64,000 nt of DNA, taken from positions 688,528 through 752,527 of the forward strand of contig CAJNDS010001057.1 of the NCBI GenBank assembly GCA_905221605.1, given 5' to 3'. This stretch comes from Symbiodinium natans. Its lineage: Eukaryota; Sar; Dinophyceae; Suessiales; Symbiodiniaceae. The translations under genes were made by a program, and so were the position numbers. The notes under the pieces are model-generated. The model was not told the DNA's origin and did no database searches. It saw only the letters and a list, made by a program, of their open reading frames with translations. Of this stretch, positions 12,301 through 21,740 are shown piece by piece (positions within the stretch are counted from its first letter, which is position 1; every line of letters begins with the position of its first letter).

Positions 12301-15300
12301 TGGTTATTCCCGCAGGGGTAGGCAAACCGAGCCTCGCATCAGATTGCTCCGTGCAAATGCTGTTTCCCCTTCCTCTGCGACATGGATCCCAAAAAGGAAG
12401 CCGCGAACAAAGACGGTACCTCGCAGCTCTCCCAGGTCTGGGATCCGGGGATCCTCAGCAGCGAAACCACCAGTGAAGCCGCCCTCCTGAGCCCTCAAAA
12501 AGGAATAGAGGTGATCCAAGCGACGGAGATGGCTGCGGGGGCTCTGGCATGGCTAGCACCGCATCTGGTTTCCTTGAAAGCTTGAGAAGCAAGGTTACAC
12601 ATCGACTTGAGCTGCTTGGGCTAGCAGATGCTACCAGTGTCAAGGGGCATCCGGGGTTGCTAGGGCTGCTAGGGTTGCCGTTAAGAGAGCCGAGAGGCCG
12701 CGCTCGCAGTGCCGTTGCTCTGACGCACTCCCTGGAGAGAACACTGAACACTTGTGAGAGGAGGAAGGGGCAGGTTTCAGCATGTTCCAGTATGCTTCGG
12801 TATGTTTCAGCCCTTCATTCCTTTAGGAAAGGGATGTGAGAATGCCACAGTGGGGTCGCCCCAAAAGTGCCTCTGGTCCAGATCCCACTTCCACTCTGCG
12901 TTGCAGCCTGGGCCAAAATCGAAGGAAACGAATGAAGCGGCACCGACACCCTGAGGACTCGACAGCAGGACCTGCCACATTGATGGCTATGTGCCGGAGG
13001 GCACACGTGCTCCTTCAAGCTGCAACATAAACACAACTCGCTGCAAGTAGCTCCAGCAGGCGCAGGCCGCCGCATCCGAAGAATACGTACAGTCGGAATG
13101 TGATCATAATGCCCACCCACTCCCCCCCCCCCGCCTCTATGCGTGCCTTCCATAGCTGGGAGGATGGGATGTGGAAGTTTGTTACGTCCGGATCGCTGTC
13201 ACCTCAAATGAAGCTGCCGCACAAAGCAGCCAGCAACGAATCAGGACAGTTTGATCTTCTGACAGGAGAATGCCTGTGGACATCACGAGCAACAGCAAGG
13301 TGAGGTGCAGCTGGAGCGCTACAGCCGCGACAATCGTCGTGCTCAGCATCGTAGGTACAGCCCATCCGGCAGCAGCAGTGCTTCCCGTCATTGCATCGAT
13401 AAGCTTTCCTAGAAACAACATGGCTGCAAAAACCCTCAAGCCAGGTTTTTGTACTACGGTGCTCTTGGGTGAGCCTGTGAGGCCTCTCAAGCCTGCAGTT
13501 GACCTTTGCCCTCTCTGTGGGTCGCTGCCCCGTCCTGTTCTCGCAAGTCTGGCGCTTGGCCCATGTCTGAGATCCTGTTGCAGCCGGGAACAGGGACGGC
13601 TGAATATGCCTCTTATTGCTATAACACCAATGAGGCTGGGCTTTGCGGTGCTGCTCCCTGGCTCAGTCCTGGAATAGGAGCTTCCCGAGGGACCTCAACA
13701 GCTCAACGGCACCAGATGAAAGATAGGGTTGAGGGATCAACGTTTAGGGTTGAGGAGTTAACGTTCAAGGATTTGCCTAGTGCAGTTAAAGGTTTCGGGT
13801 TTCGGGTTCGCTTCACTTCGGACACTTCAGAAGAGACACAGGAACATCTGGTGCTGGTTGGCGAGCTTCTGGGCGAACAACTGTGTGCTGGCCTCGGACG
13901 ACATTACCACACCTACGTCTCCTCTCTCTCATTCACCCTGTTCTTCTTCTGCTTCTTTCTGCTTCTGCTTAGTTGTAATTTTCCTTCCTTTGCGCTACGA
14001 CTTTTTCTTGTTCTCCTCCGCCTCCAGAACTTTTTTTGTTTTCTTCTAGCTTTCTTCAGTGTTTTCTTCAGGGGGGCCTAGAGGTCCACTCATGCCAAGC
14101 CGCACTGTCGCGATTCCAGATTCCAAAGGAACTCCGCGTTGCAGCAGCAGGCAGGGCCGCAGGGGTGGCCTTGTCTCGTTCCAGAACAGCTTCCGACCTG
14201 CCGGACCGTTCCTTCCCAAAGAATGCTGAGACCAGGTCTGTTTCGCGGTGAACAGATCCTCAGACAGGAAGTGCACAACTGTGACAAAACACATCCGAAA
14301 ATGTGCATAACCACCAACAGTCTCACTGCCAACGCGACCTCTTGCCGCATAAACCAAGCATCCCGTGAGCTCGCTCTTTCCAAAGATGCGAAGATGGGAT
14401 GTGAAAGGAAGCAACCTGACAACATCGGAGATGGCCACGAACCATTCTGGGCAGAGTTTCCATCATGATGCGATCCCAGTCGCGTCGGCATCATCATCGC
14501 GGCAGGCAGTGCAGCTGTCGAGCTCAACATCATAGGTACAGCCGAACCTGCAAAAGAGGCTTTTAGAGGGGAATATGAATTCCCGGAAAATATGCTTTTG
14601 CTCAAAGGGGGTTGCAACGTGGCCTGCAGCAGCACCGGTCCCCGCACGCATACGCATTCCTCGACAAGGAGAACTCTTCAACCCCCGTGTTTTGTTACAC
14701 AGCTCTTGAAGTGCCCTTATAGGAGGGAGAGACTCTTTTTGGGGGGGCAAACCGGCTTTTCTGCACATGTTGTTGGTCTGGGAAAAAAAGTACCTGTGAG
14801 GCCTTGGGCTGCACCTGTCTCCGAGGATCCGGGACCAGGTCTGGGAGCCTCGCGAAGACAGAGAGAGGGCGAACAAGAGGAGAGGCGAAAGCAAGAAAAA
14901 GAGCCAGAAGAGAACCGCAGAAAATGCAATAGAATGGAGCAGAGGACGTCAAGAGTCCCCGGACTAGAGATGGCGAGACTCTGGCAGCGCTCCTGGAATC
15001 GGATCTGCTCGCCGCACTTCCACGGCCGGCTTCGCAGGCACCAGGCCCTCTGGGACTTCATCCGGCTCCCGGTGACGAAACTCTTGAAGCTGTGCCGCAG
15101 AGGCCGCTGCGGAGCCGCTCCTCAGGGCAGGCAGCACAACACAAAACACGACAAGAAAAGAGAATAATGCGAGAAGTTGAATTCCTGACACATAAGCACA
15201 CGAGAGCGGAAAGGGCGGGAGGAGTAGCGGGATGGAGGGAGCCCGTGAGACGCGCGTGCACGTCTGTATGTGGGTCGAGTTGAGCACACCCCACGTCACG

Positions 15301-16025
15301 CAATCGCGTGCAACGCCCCGTGTTGGAGCCTGGAGGGTTGGAGAACTGAACGTGCCACGGCTGGACGTTCAGCACCAACACCTCAAAGCCCACAAAACAT
15401 CTGGAAAAGCTCCATGCAACCCGTGCAAAACATTCCCATCTCGCTCGCAACTTCGACTGAATTTCAGAAGAAGCGTCAGATAGCGACCCATGCCAGGCAC
15501 AGCGGCAGGCGCATTCCTAGAGTGTCGACCTCAGCCGTTTTGTATCCGAAATGAAGAAGGGACATGGATAACCAGCGTAACCTGCGTAAAGAAAGACTTC
15601 GGTCTCATGTCAGGACCAGGCCCTTCCCGAGGGATCATCGAATAAAAGGAAAGGTTTTGCACACAACTGGCTTGAGCCACAAAGCTCTATTTATCGGATG
15701 TAATTCAAGTTTAAAAAACAGAGCGGCTAACAGCAGAGTTGGCAGATTGTTGGCAGATGGGACGCGGGATGTCTGGGCCTCGTGGGCAATCTCCCTGGGG
15801 GAAAGCTCCGAAGTGTCGATCTTCTTCACCGCACGGAGCTGTCAAAGGTGTATATCCATGTGCTTACTCATGTGTCTATTCATGCCCTTATTCATGTGTT
15901 TAGTCACGCGATTTCCTAGGTTCCCAAACTCCCGAGCTTCGCCTAAAGCAAGGGCTCGCAGCATCTCGCGCCTGGCCGGACGTCCGGTGGACGGCCTTCC
16001 ACACCGTGCTGAAGGCTCCTTGTCC
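351..16025 (-). CDS. Protein kinase catalytic domain, 12 exons, with two giant gene-bearing introns
   Basis: Transfers phosphate from ATP to protein Ser/Thr. Exons (minus): 16025-15972, 15838-15779, 7798-7758, 7582-7483, 7363-7322, 7207-7172, 7085-7035, 1293-1262, 793-733, 590-552, 489-454, 393-351. Every splice phase matches, and the joined frame is about 198 residues of ordered kinase motifs: glycine loop GQGAFSTV, beta-3 lysine in RAVKKI, alpha-C glutamate in SPREIAHE, IAIMRLLRHENVV, hinge DMFNGGDL, catalytic HRDVKGENFL, SDFGTA, GTPAFWAPE, then YDFAVDVW and AVGVTTFILLTG. All catalytic residues are present. Donors are 8 GC, 3 GT and 1 GA. The N-terminus upstream of the glycine loop and the C-lobe beyond 351 were not found; the latter probably lies off the left edge. 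Introns 15778-7799 and 7034-1294 contain other genes. Alternative: pieces of separate kinases, but the seamless phases and absence of duplicated subdomains argue against this. Confidence 0.8.
1294..2509. other. Kinase intron, distal part, no gene recognised
   Basis: This stretch between the DFG exon of the kinase and the exons ending near 2,510 shows only short frames. I see no family motif and no repeat of note. Confidence 0.4.
2510..3017 (-). CDS. Unresolved coding-like exons downstream of the EEP domain
   Basis: Three minus-strand pieces look coding but I could not join them. One is 3,017-2,800, helical and leucine-rich, containing LRLNKLRNVDSAAIQARHVV. One is about 2,709-2,592, rich in Trp and Asp, ending ...PWQPWGTCGD before a stop. 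One is about 2,608-2,510, containing EWAYREPMDTLLVDALKLK and ending at a GA-type donor after CACACAG. They may be the C-terminus of the EEP gene directly upstream, or a further small gene in the same kinase intron. No family is recognised and no function is proposed. Confidence 0.3.
3030..5445 (-). CDS. Endonuclease/exonuclease/phosphatase (EEP) fold protein, 10 exons
   Basis: The metal-dependent phosphodiesterase fold of DNase I, AP endonucleases and inositol phosphatases; the substrate cannot be told. Exons: 5445-5220 (start 5445 or, equally, 5403), 5144-5113, 5022-4960, 4882-4837, 4774-4692, 4627-4561, 4396-4280, 4192-4080, 3534-3468, 3296 to about 3030; phases agree throughout. Motifs in order: VLSYNLFWWNLYG (first strand, Asn), GFQECENG (metal Glu), HRGVVWIRL, NHHGPLEVNSGG (catalytic His region), VLVGDFNANSAS (Asp/Asn), GSDHDAISV (Asp-His). 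So the active site looks complete. The N-terminus is hydrophobic (MALVFTGLSCFFIS), suggesting secretion or a membrane anchor. After the fold comes an Asn/Gln/Thr tract with many N-x-S/T sequons. Donors: 4 GT, 3 GC, 2 GA. The gene lies wholly inside a kinase intron on the same strand. The exact stop is unresolved. Confidence 0.78.
6455..6670 (-). CDS. Exon of an unidentified secreted-type protein
   Basis: Starting after an AG at 6672-6671, the minus strand reads QELPLASDDECAEDRT, then DCALNALQHRGLDTSQ, and stays open to about 6,455. Short Cys/Asp stretches ending in ALNALQ before the main domain are something I associate with secreted dinoflagellate proteins; this is recollection, not a search. 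It lies 1 kb upstream of the EEP gene in the same kinase intron and could be an N-terminal exon of that gene. The long plus-strand open frame over the same bases looks like its shadow. Confidence 0.35.
7799..8556. other. Kinase intron, 3' part downstream of the protease gene
   Basis: Between the protease stop and the kinase alpha-C exon. It includes a CT/GA-rich stretch near 8,340-8,400, and TCC..GAGAGGGCTC near 7,965-8,005 forms an imperfect inverted repeat (GAGGGCTCC / GGAGAGCCCTC). This could be the 3' end of the protease transcript or nothing. No coding exon is recognised. Confidence 0.3.
8557..11480 (-). CDS. Papain-family cysteine protease (cathepsin L-like preproenzyme), 13 exons
   Basis: Lysosomal or secreted endopeptidase of family C1. 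Exons: 11480-11395, 11310-11272, 11181-11083, 10998-10877, 10018-9947, 9891-9813, 9646-9585, 9504-9437, 9286-9206, 9082-9032, 8906-8826, 8763-8693, 8632-8557. All phases fit and give 328 residues, the usual family length. Residues 1-15 are a signal peptide (MLSWAWILLPVVAAI). The I29 propeptide follows (WEAFKHKY, ARYQ, RVEHLNKLN, FGITWMADRYEEE). Mature enzyme: AVDWR, KNQGQCGSCWAFS (oxyanion Gln, catalytic Cys), LSPQQIASC, YGCQGG, NDYTGGV, DHCVMAVG (catalytic His), YWIVRNSW (catalytic Asn), WGMQGYIYLE. Donors: 3 GT, 6 GC, 3 GA. Start and stop are both internal to an 8-kb intron of the kinase on the same strand. The exon 5/6 junction (9947/9891) is the least certain. Confidence 0.88.
12240..14848 (-). 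CDS. Cysteine-rich protein with about four tandem domain repeats, family unknown
   Basis: A domain recurs four times on the minus strand, each split over small exons. In the best-resolved copy, exons 14848-14815, 14659-14624 and the one starting 14547 join in phase to read SQTWSRILGD-R, NAYACGDRCCC-R, FGCTYDVELDSCTAC. Other copies: TWSQHSLG near 14,240 with HPCGPACCC and NLESRQC near 14,190-14,095; QTCENR near 13,545 with CNDGKHCCC and MGCTYDAEHDDC near 13,400-13,310; SQTWESCE near 12,440 with AYPCGNNHCCC and FGCNYDIEQDAC near 12,325-12,245. The consensus is QTW...Y.CG...CCC.FGC.YD.E.D.C..C. The conserved cysteines suggest a disulfide-rich extracellular module. I cannot assign it to a named family. 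It lies in the first giant kinase intron, upstream of the protease and on the same strand. Some joins between copies and both ends are unresolved. Confidence 0.55.
14964..15170 (-). CDS. Possible signal-peptide exon of the cysteine-rich gene
   Basis: The minus strand reads a strongly hydrophobic stretch (LLALFSFLVVFCVVLPAL), then a Pro/Glu/Ala-rich linker ending ALPESRHL and a stop. Position and character fit the N-terminus of the cysteine-rich gene 120 bases downstream, but I see no clean ATG or splice join. Confidence 0.25.
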   Translation of the reverse strand, partial: ALFSFLVVFCVVLPALRSGSAAASAAQLQEFRHREPDEVPEGLVPAKPAVEVRRADPIPGALPESRHL

Positions 16026-17152
16026 CTGAGCCGATCACATGATTTTCGGGGATCTCACGAAGCATCCACATCTGGTCCACCTACCCCTGAGTGCCAGGCG
16101 ACAAGGGCCTCGATAGCATAGAACTGCGTGAGGTTTACCGGAAACCGCCTGAGTGGATTGACATGATGAACCGACACGCTGCTGCACTGCTGCTGCACTG
16201 CTGCTGCACTGAGCGCTCAGGCTTCGAAAGGTCCATCATGACCTGCCATAGAACATCCAACACTCTTCAACTCAAGCACGGAAGAAAAGCGTGGAAGCAT
16301 TCGGAAACATTGGATACATTGGAACTGGAATCCGCACCCTGGCGGCGCGACGGCTTCCAGTCACAGCAACATGGGCCGCAAGCACGCGATGAATCTCGCG
16401 GTTTATGTGTCAAGCTACGGGTTTTTTAGGGACCTTCGGGTGGTTTAGGGCAACCCCTCCCCCCCCCCTCGCCCCGAACAAGGCTCACTAGCCTACGAGA
16501 CAAACATGCTCACGCAAGACTACACAAAACACCCAAAACATGCAATCCGTGATCGTGGTGCCGCATATTAGGGGGTCAAGAGTTGTGTTTACTTGCTCCG
16601 ATGTGTTTACGCACCTGAGCTGCCATCTAGCATGCGTCGATGTAAATCTCCGAAGAATGTAGACAAAACTTTGCTTGCTCGTGTCTGGGATTTTGGAAGT
16701 TTGTGTTTGCAAGGTCTGCTGAGCCACAACGGATATTGTAAGGATCCTGCCTCACACGAAAACCCTGCAATCTTGGACAGTGATATTGCCTCGACGTTCA
16801 CGTGATGATGTCACGCATCAGCTGAGCTGAACAGGCGCGCTTCACACAGCCCTGCATTTCCTCCGGGTGACATGCCTTACTGCGGAAGTGAGACTTGGGG
16901 ATTACCTTGCGAAGCAAGGTGGCAGTGGGAGCTGCAAGGTGTCTGTACTTTACAAAAACTGTGCTTCTCCCATGCTCGATCTGCTGCGCATTCTCAATTG
17001 CGAAGCAAATCGGGAACAACTTTATACTGCAGCTATACAATTTTGAGCTCCTTGCAACAAATGTCTGAAGAAGTTGTGCAGCCGGTTGCTGGGATTTGTT
17101 CACTGGCTTTTGCGTGAACAACGCCCCTTGCGTATGCCTCATGCAATCGGCC
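16026..17152. other. Interval between kinase glycine-loop exon and ZIP-like gene
   Basis: This should hold the promoter and 5' exons of the kinase, but none could be recognised. A short CTGCTGCACTG triplication is visible near 16,185-16,210. Confidence 0.3.
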
Positions 17153-18475
17153 TCAAAGCACAACCTCCAAGCCGAAGCTGATGAAAAGCCCGACGTAAAT
17201 GAAAATACTCACATTCCAATTCTCATCCTGATTCTTCTCTGCCGCTTCTAGGAGCAGCTCCTGGATCACGAGGAAGAGCACTGCGACTAAAGAGAAGCTG
17301 ACAAGGCCGGTGAAGACAAAACACTGCTGCAGGGCCGCGCCGATGGCATAGGCCCCAACACCGAAGCCAGCAAGGCACAGCGGAGGGAGCGCAAGCAAAG
17401 GCACAAGGACACCAGGGCTTCGCTTCGCTTGCTTCACGCCTGACATGAGCGTGCAGGCGAAGCTGTAGCCAAGGAACCCCATCTCAATGACAGTGGCGAT
17501 GGCCATGAGCATCCCTGCACCAACAGACGTGGAAGTCGACAGACCGATCAGCATGCCATCCACAGCTGCATCAATGGCGACGGCAAAAACGAGGCCCCAG
17601 GGCAATCCGGGCAAGCTGCCGTGCTCCTCACAAAGTTGTGAGGCTTGAGATGCTGTGCGACGCAGGGCCCATCGGCGAAACGACCCTGGAGTCGTTTGCG
17701 CATGCAGCCGCCTCACGCTTGCGCTTGCACGCTGGAGCTGCCAATCCATCGCACCAACCTTGCGCGGACTCATCCCCTGCAATGCCTCGACGTCCTGCAC
17801 GAGCTCTGCAATCTTCGCACGGGCCTCCTGAGTAGCCGTCCCAGTGAGGACATCGACGCCATGGCAGGTCCGGCGCATGCAATCAATCGCAAAATCCATG
17901 AGGTGCAGATGCTCGTCGAGACTGTCCACGTCGATGTCACCCTCGTCCTTCTGGATTTTACTGAGTGCACTTATGGCAACATCCAGATTGGAACCCCCAG
18001 TACGCAACTTGGCGATCTGTGCAGTCGCCATGCGCTGCACAGCCACGCTCCCAGGCGAAGCGGGAGCTTCCGCGTCCTCCAACTCGGCAGTGCTGGCCTT
18101 GTGCAGAACCTCCTCAACAGCCTCAACAGGGCTTTGGGAGTGCTCGAGCGAATGGAGGCCGTACATCACTCCAAGGGCCAGCAAGAAGCCTACCAAAGCC
18201 GACAGGCAGTTCGAGACCTCCACATGCTTTGCACCGTCTTCACCGATGAGGCGATCGTGCAGCATTGGGTAAATCTCCGCGAGCAACGCACCAATCAGGA
18301 GCCCAGCCGACAAGTTTTGGAAACGTGCTTGCACAATGTCTGAGGGCACGCCGAGGCGCACGGCCATCGAGCCAAAGGTCATCGACAGCGCCGGCGCAGC
18401 TACGAGCAGCGTTGCGATGGCATAGCCATGACCCTCGCCCAACAAATTGTCGTGCGGCGACATGATGGAAGCCAT
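17153..18475 (-). CDS. ZIP-family-like metal transporter, single exon, atypical metal ligands
   Basis: A 440-residue integral membrane protein resembling ZIP (SLC39) divalent-metal importers. Hydrophobic segments fall near residues 18-40, 50-70, 88-108, 298-318, 322-345, 355-385 and 390-440. A long charged loop of about 180 residues separates segments 3 and 4, as in ZIPs. Segment 4 reads AIDAAVDGMLIGL, aligning with the HNxxDG-type motif, and segment 5 reads ATVIEMGFLGYS where HExxHE is usual. So the canonical histidines are missing while Asp/Glu remain. The loop lacks the usual His-rich stretch but has a lone HSLEHS after segment 3. Start is the first ATG of the frame (MASIMSPHDN). It has no introns, unlike its neighbours. 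Alternatives: a divergent ZIP subfamily with altered specificity, or an unrelated polytopic protein. Confidence 0.7.
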   Translation of the reverse strand: MASIMSPHDNLLGEGHGYAIATLLVAAPALSMTFGSMAVRLGVPSDIVQARFQNLSAGLLIGALLAEIYPMLHDRLIGEDGAKHVEVSNCLSALVGFLLALGVMYGLHSLEHSQSPVEAVEEVLHKASTAELEDAEAPASPGSVAVQRMATAQIAKLRTGGSNLDVAISALSKIQKDEGDIDVDSLDEHLHLMDFAIDCMRRTCHGVDVLTGTATQEARAKIAELVQDVEALQGMSPRKVGAMDWQLQRASASVRRLHAQTTPGSFRRWALRRTASQASQLCEEHGSLPGLPWGLVFAVAIDAAVDGMLIGLSTSTSVGAGMLMAIATVIEMGFLGYSFACTLMSGVKQAKRSPGVLVPLLALPPLCLAGFGVGAYAIGAALQQCFVFTGLVSFSLVAVLFLVIQELLLEAAEKNQDENWNVSIFIYVGLFISFGLEVVL

Positions 18476-21235
18476 GGTAGCGTCTGGGGGTCTGGGAATT
18501 CAGGCTCTGCTGAACACTCTGCGGCACGAGGCATTTCGTTTCATGGTATGAACAAGCATCGGGTTTACAACTGCATCTGGCAAGCTATCCACCTCTTGCC
18601 CCCTACTCGAACAACAAGGTCTTCAGTCTCTTGCCTGCCTGCAAGGAGAAGCGAAGCTATCGAAACAAACCTGTGTCCTTTGGCTGTTAACCTCACGATG
18701 CAAGATGCTGCTACGAGGGCAAAGACGATTGAGTTTCCTCTCTGCCCCACCCCACCTCTCTTCCCCTCCCTCCTCCCACGACTCCCCCCCGCGTCCCCCC
18801 CATGCTCACCTCAAAACTCGCTTGTCGGCCTAGTTTGGTAAACTTAATTAACTAATAAATGAATGACTAGCAGCAACCGGCAAACTGCTATTTTTGCGCG
18901 ATGATCGTTCCAGGTCGGTGTGCCATGAACGCACCGTGTACTCCCTCTGTTGTCACATGATGAGGTGTGATGCGGCTATGCGAAATGTGCAGGTTCCGAT
19001 GGCTCGCAAAACCAGCGAGTTAGAAAGGGCTCAGCTCGTTTGGTGTAGAGAATGGCTAATCAACAAGAATGACTTCAAATCGCTTCCATGGGATGCATAA
19101 AAATTGTGGGAGGGCGCAGCCAAGTTGGTAGTTCCCACAGAATTAAACTCAATCATTGTGGCAATCAGGCGAGCGCGAAGACTAAACACAAGTGTCCGGT
19201 ATTGTTGCAGGCTTTCTTTTCACAACTGGCATTTCATGGCCGAGAACTTCGTTCCACCGACAGTAGGCGAGCTGAGTGTGCACAACGCGGCAAACCAAGA
19301 TCTTGGAGCGAAGATGGCACCCTGTACGGCGGCTTCAATTGCGATGGAACAGGAAGCCCATTCCACGGGGCCCACACGGGGAAGAGGAAGGATGTCGAAG
19401 AGTGAGCCGAACCCCAAATTCGGGAAGGGATGGCAGGGTTCACGTAGACGAAGGCAAGGGAAAGGGGAGCCTAGCGGTCCAAAGACTTCAGCAAATCAAG
19501 CAGACCGGAGAACTCAGTCGGTCGCGGTTCCTCTGCGCACAGCATCGCTGCTGTTTGAGTTACAGAAGAAGCTGGGCCAGGTGGAGTGGAAATCTCGATC
19601 TCCCATCTTACTAGCCACCAGTCACGAAAGAAAAATGACAATACTTACTGGCCCTATCTGATGTGGGATCCAAATCGCAAGAAGTACAAGGACGAGTCCA
19701 AGAAGCCAATGAGGCAGGAAAAGTGGACAGAAAGACACAGGCAACCCGGACAGCGTTGACGGTTTTCGGCCGTCCCGGAAGCTGTCGAACAGAACATGAC
19801 ACGCCGCTTCAGCATCTCTCTCTCTGCTGGCAAAGTGAAGGTTTGGAAAAGGGGGACGCGACTGTATCAGCGCTCGGGCACCCCCAGGCTACATCCGCAC
19901 AAATCCGCACAAGAGACACGCTGCACTCCAACATCACTCGCTCCAGCATTGCTCCTGGCAGTGACGCGATTGTCTCAAAGCTCACCGCTCCACCTATCCA
20001 AATGGGGACATGTGTTCCCAAGCTAACTTCGCCAAGTAAATACATTATCAAGTTTCGTATCATAAGGTCGTGCCCTCTTCTGAGCAACAATGTTCTCACG
20101 AATACATTGCTGGCCTCCTACATAAACATGCCTTGACAGTTCTTTCCCCCTCGCAAAGCATCATGTCCTCTCTCATTTCATAGTTCGGTCATATGCTTCG
20201 ACCCGCACATGCCATAGAACACCAGGCCATTTTGTTCCAAGTAGCCCACGCGTATCGTAAATTGCACTGACGTAGGCCGGGCCACCCCCACTGAAATCAC
20301 AAGGACGCAGCTTGTCATCGCTACCGCTACCATGCTGGGCAACCACAGCGGATGTAGCGCAAGCCTGTGCTGTAGGTGTGCCTCCAAACTTGAGCGCAAA
20401 ACAAGACGCTGGAGGTGTCAGGCTGTTCCCTGCGATGCTTTCGCGTTGCGTGGGAAGCCATACGTTAAGACGGCGAGAACCAGCTGTGTGTGGACCAGGA
20501 GTTTGGGGGTACTTGAGATAGAAGGGTGACGGAAAGAGTCTTAAGCTTGGCAGCCTGAAAGGCTTGAGAGTTTTTTTCGGGTCCTCTGTGGCAGAAGCAT
20601 TCGTGGTGAGCACCGCTCTAAGGTAGTCGGCATGATCTGTAGGGGTGTCTTGGATCAGGGTGTGGGTCTAGAGCTCGACAATGACAAGGTCAGGGGGAGC
20701 ATAACCATTTGCATGGAAAGCGCAGACGTGGAGGCGTCCGCTGCACCACAATAAAAACCTTTGGTGGTTCTTCTGGATGCCTCATTACCGTTTAACTACA
20801 TCGACCCGTTCGTGAACTGAGCGCGTGAGGATCCTGTTTCACACAGTGCTTAAAGTTGGCCCTGCCTTGTTGGTCTTGGCTTTGGCCGGTTGCGGTGGGT
20901 TTTGTTTAGGTGAAGTTTCACTTCGACTCCAAGTGAACGGCCTACTGCGCCGCTGACGCGGTGAAAGGGCGTATACGCAAAAAACGAAATGACATGTGTC
21001 CGCTGCGCAAAGTTGTCGCAGGTACACTGGCTCTTATCAATTCCGGCGCGGCGCAGTACAATGGCAGAGTCGATCTTTGGAGGGTATCGGGTAATGTGCA
21101 TTATAATGCATTTAGCTTTGTTGGACAGATAAAGTTTGCTATACATTTCTGGTTCAAAGAAAATGTGGCGAATTACAGGCGTGAATTCCCTTCCTAGCAC
21201 GCCCAAGCACCCGCCAAACATCCCAAAACCCACCC
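18476..21235. other. Strand-switch intergenic region, left part
   Basis: It lies upstream of the ZIP-like gene, so it should contain that gene's promoter; dinoflagellates rarely show a TATA box and none is evident. One basic 185-codon frame (19,104-19,661, plus) has no recognisable motif and is not supported as a gene. Near 20,935-20,970 is a diverged copy of the CTACTG..GATG.GGTAAAG end of the dispersed repeat family. Confidence 0.4.
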
Positions 21236-21338
21236 TAAACCCTAAACCCTAAACCCTAAACCCTGAACCCTAAACCCTAAACCCTAAACCCTAAACCCTA
21301 AACCCTAAACCCTAAACCCTAAACCCTAAACCCTAAAC
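21236..21338 (+). repeat. Interstitial telomere-type array (CCCTAAA)n
   Basis: About 14 head-to-tail copies of CCCTAAA, one mutated to CCCTGAA. The heptamer is the plant/dinoflagellate telomere unit. Unique sequence on both sides shows that it is interstitial. Confidence 0.93.
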
Positions 21339-21489
21339 AGCTTCTGGAAGCCGTAGATTATGTTTCCCCACCGAACACATCGCCGCATGGCAGCATTTTT
21401 TTTGGGAAGTTCGCCTCTCTACTACGTCAGTAGCCCAGCAAGCATGTTTTCTCGACCTGTTGTCGTACAGAAAGTGAGACGCTGTACAA

Positions 21490-21740
21490 GCTAGCGGGCG
21501 TAGAAGCAGTCGTGCCTACAAAGAAGCAACCACTCGCGCAGAAGCCCTTATTGCAAAGTTTCTTAACACAAGGCCAGCGATGTGAGACCAAAAATCAAAC
21601 AAGAAACTACCGGGCCATTCTCTCAGCTGCCCGACACCCATAGCAATGCTGCGCCACGTCTGGTACAAACATTAATGGGTAGGCCGTAAGGCAAAGAACC
21701 TCCGACACCTAAAATGCCCAACGAGTCCGAATAGACAGTC
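21490..21740 (-). repeat. Dispersed repeat family A, inverted copy
   Basis: This is the reverse complement of 40,230-40,480. Shared blocks include the GGTTCCTTGCCTTACGGCCT segment, the CCAGACGTGGCGCAGCATTG segment and TAAGGGC..CTGCGC..GTGGTTGCTT. Confidence 0.75.

Noticed and set aside
16185-16215. CRISPR-like or regulatory array from CTGCTGCACTG repeats
   Set aside because: Only three 12-base units without spacers; a simple triplication.
19104-19661. 185-codon plus-strand frame as a gene
   Set aside because: No domain, no neighbouring exons, and it lies in the strand-switch gap; overlapping frames of similar length occur on both strands.
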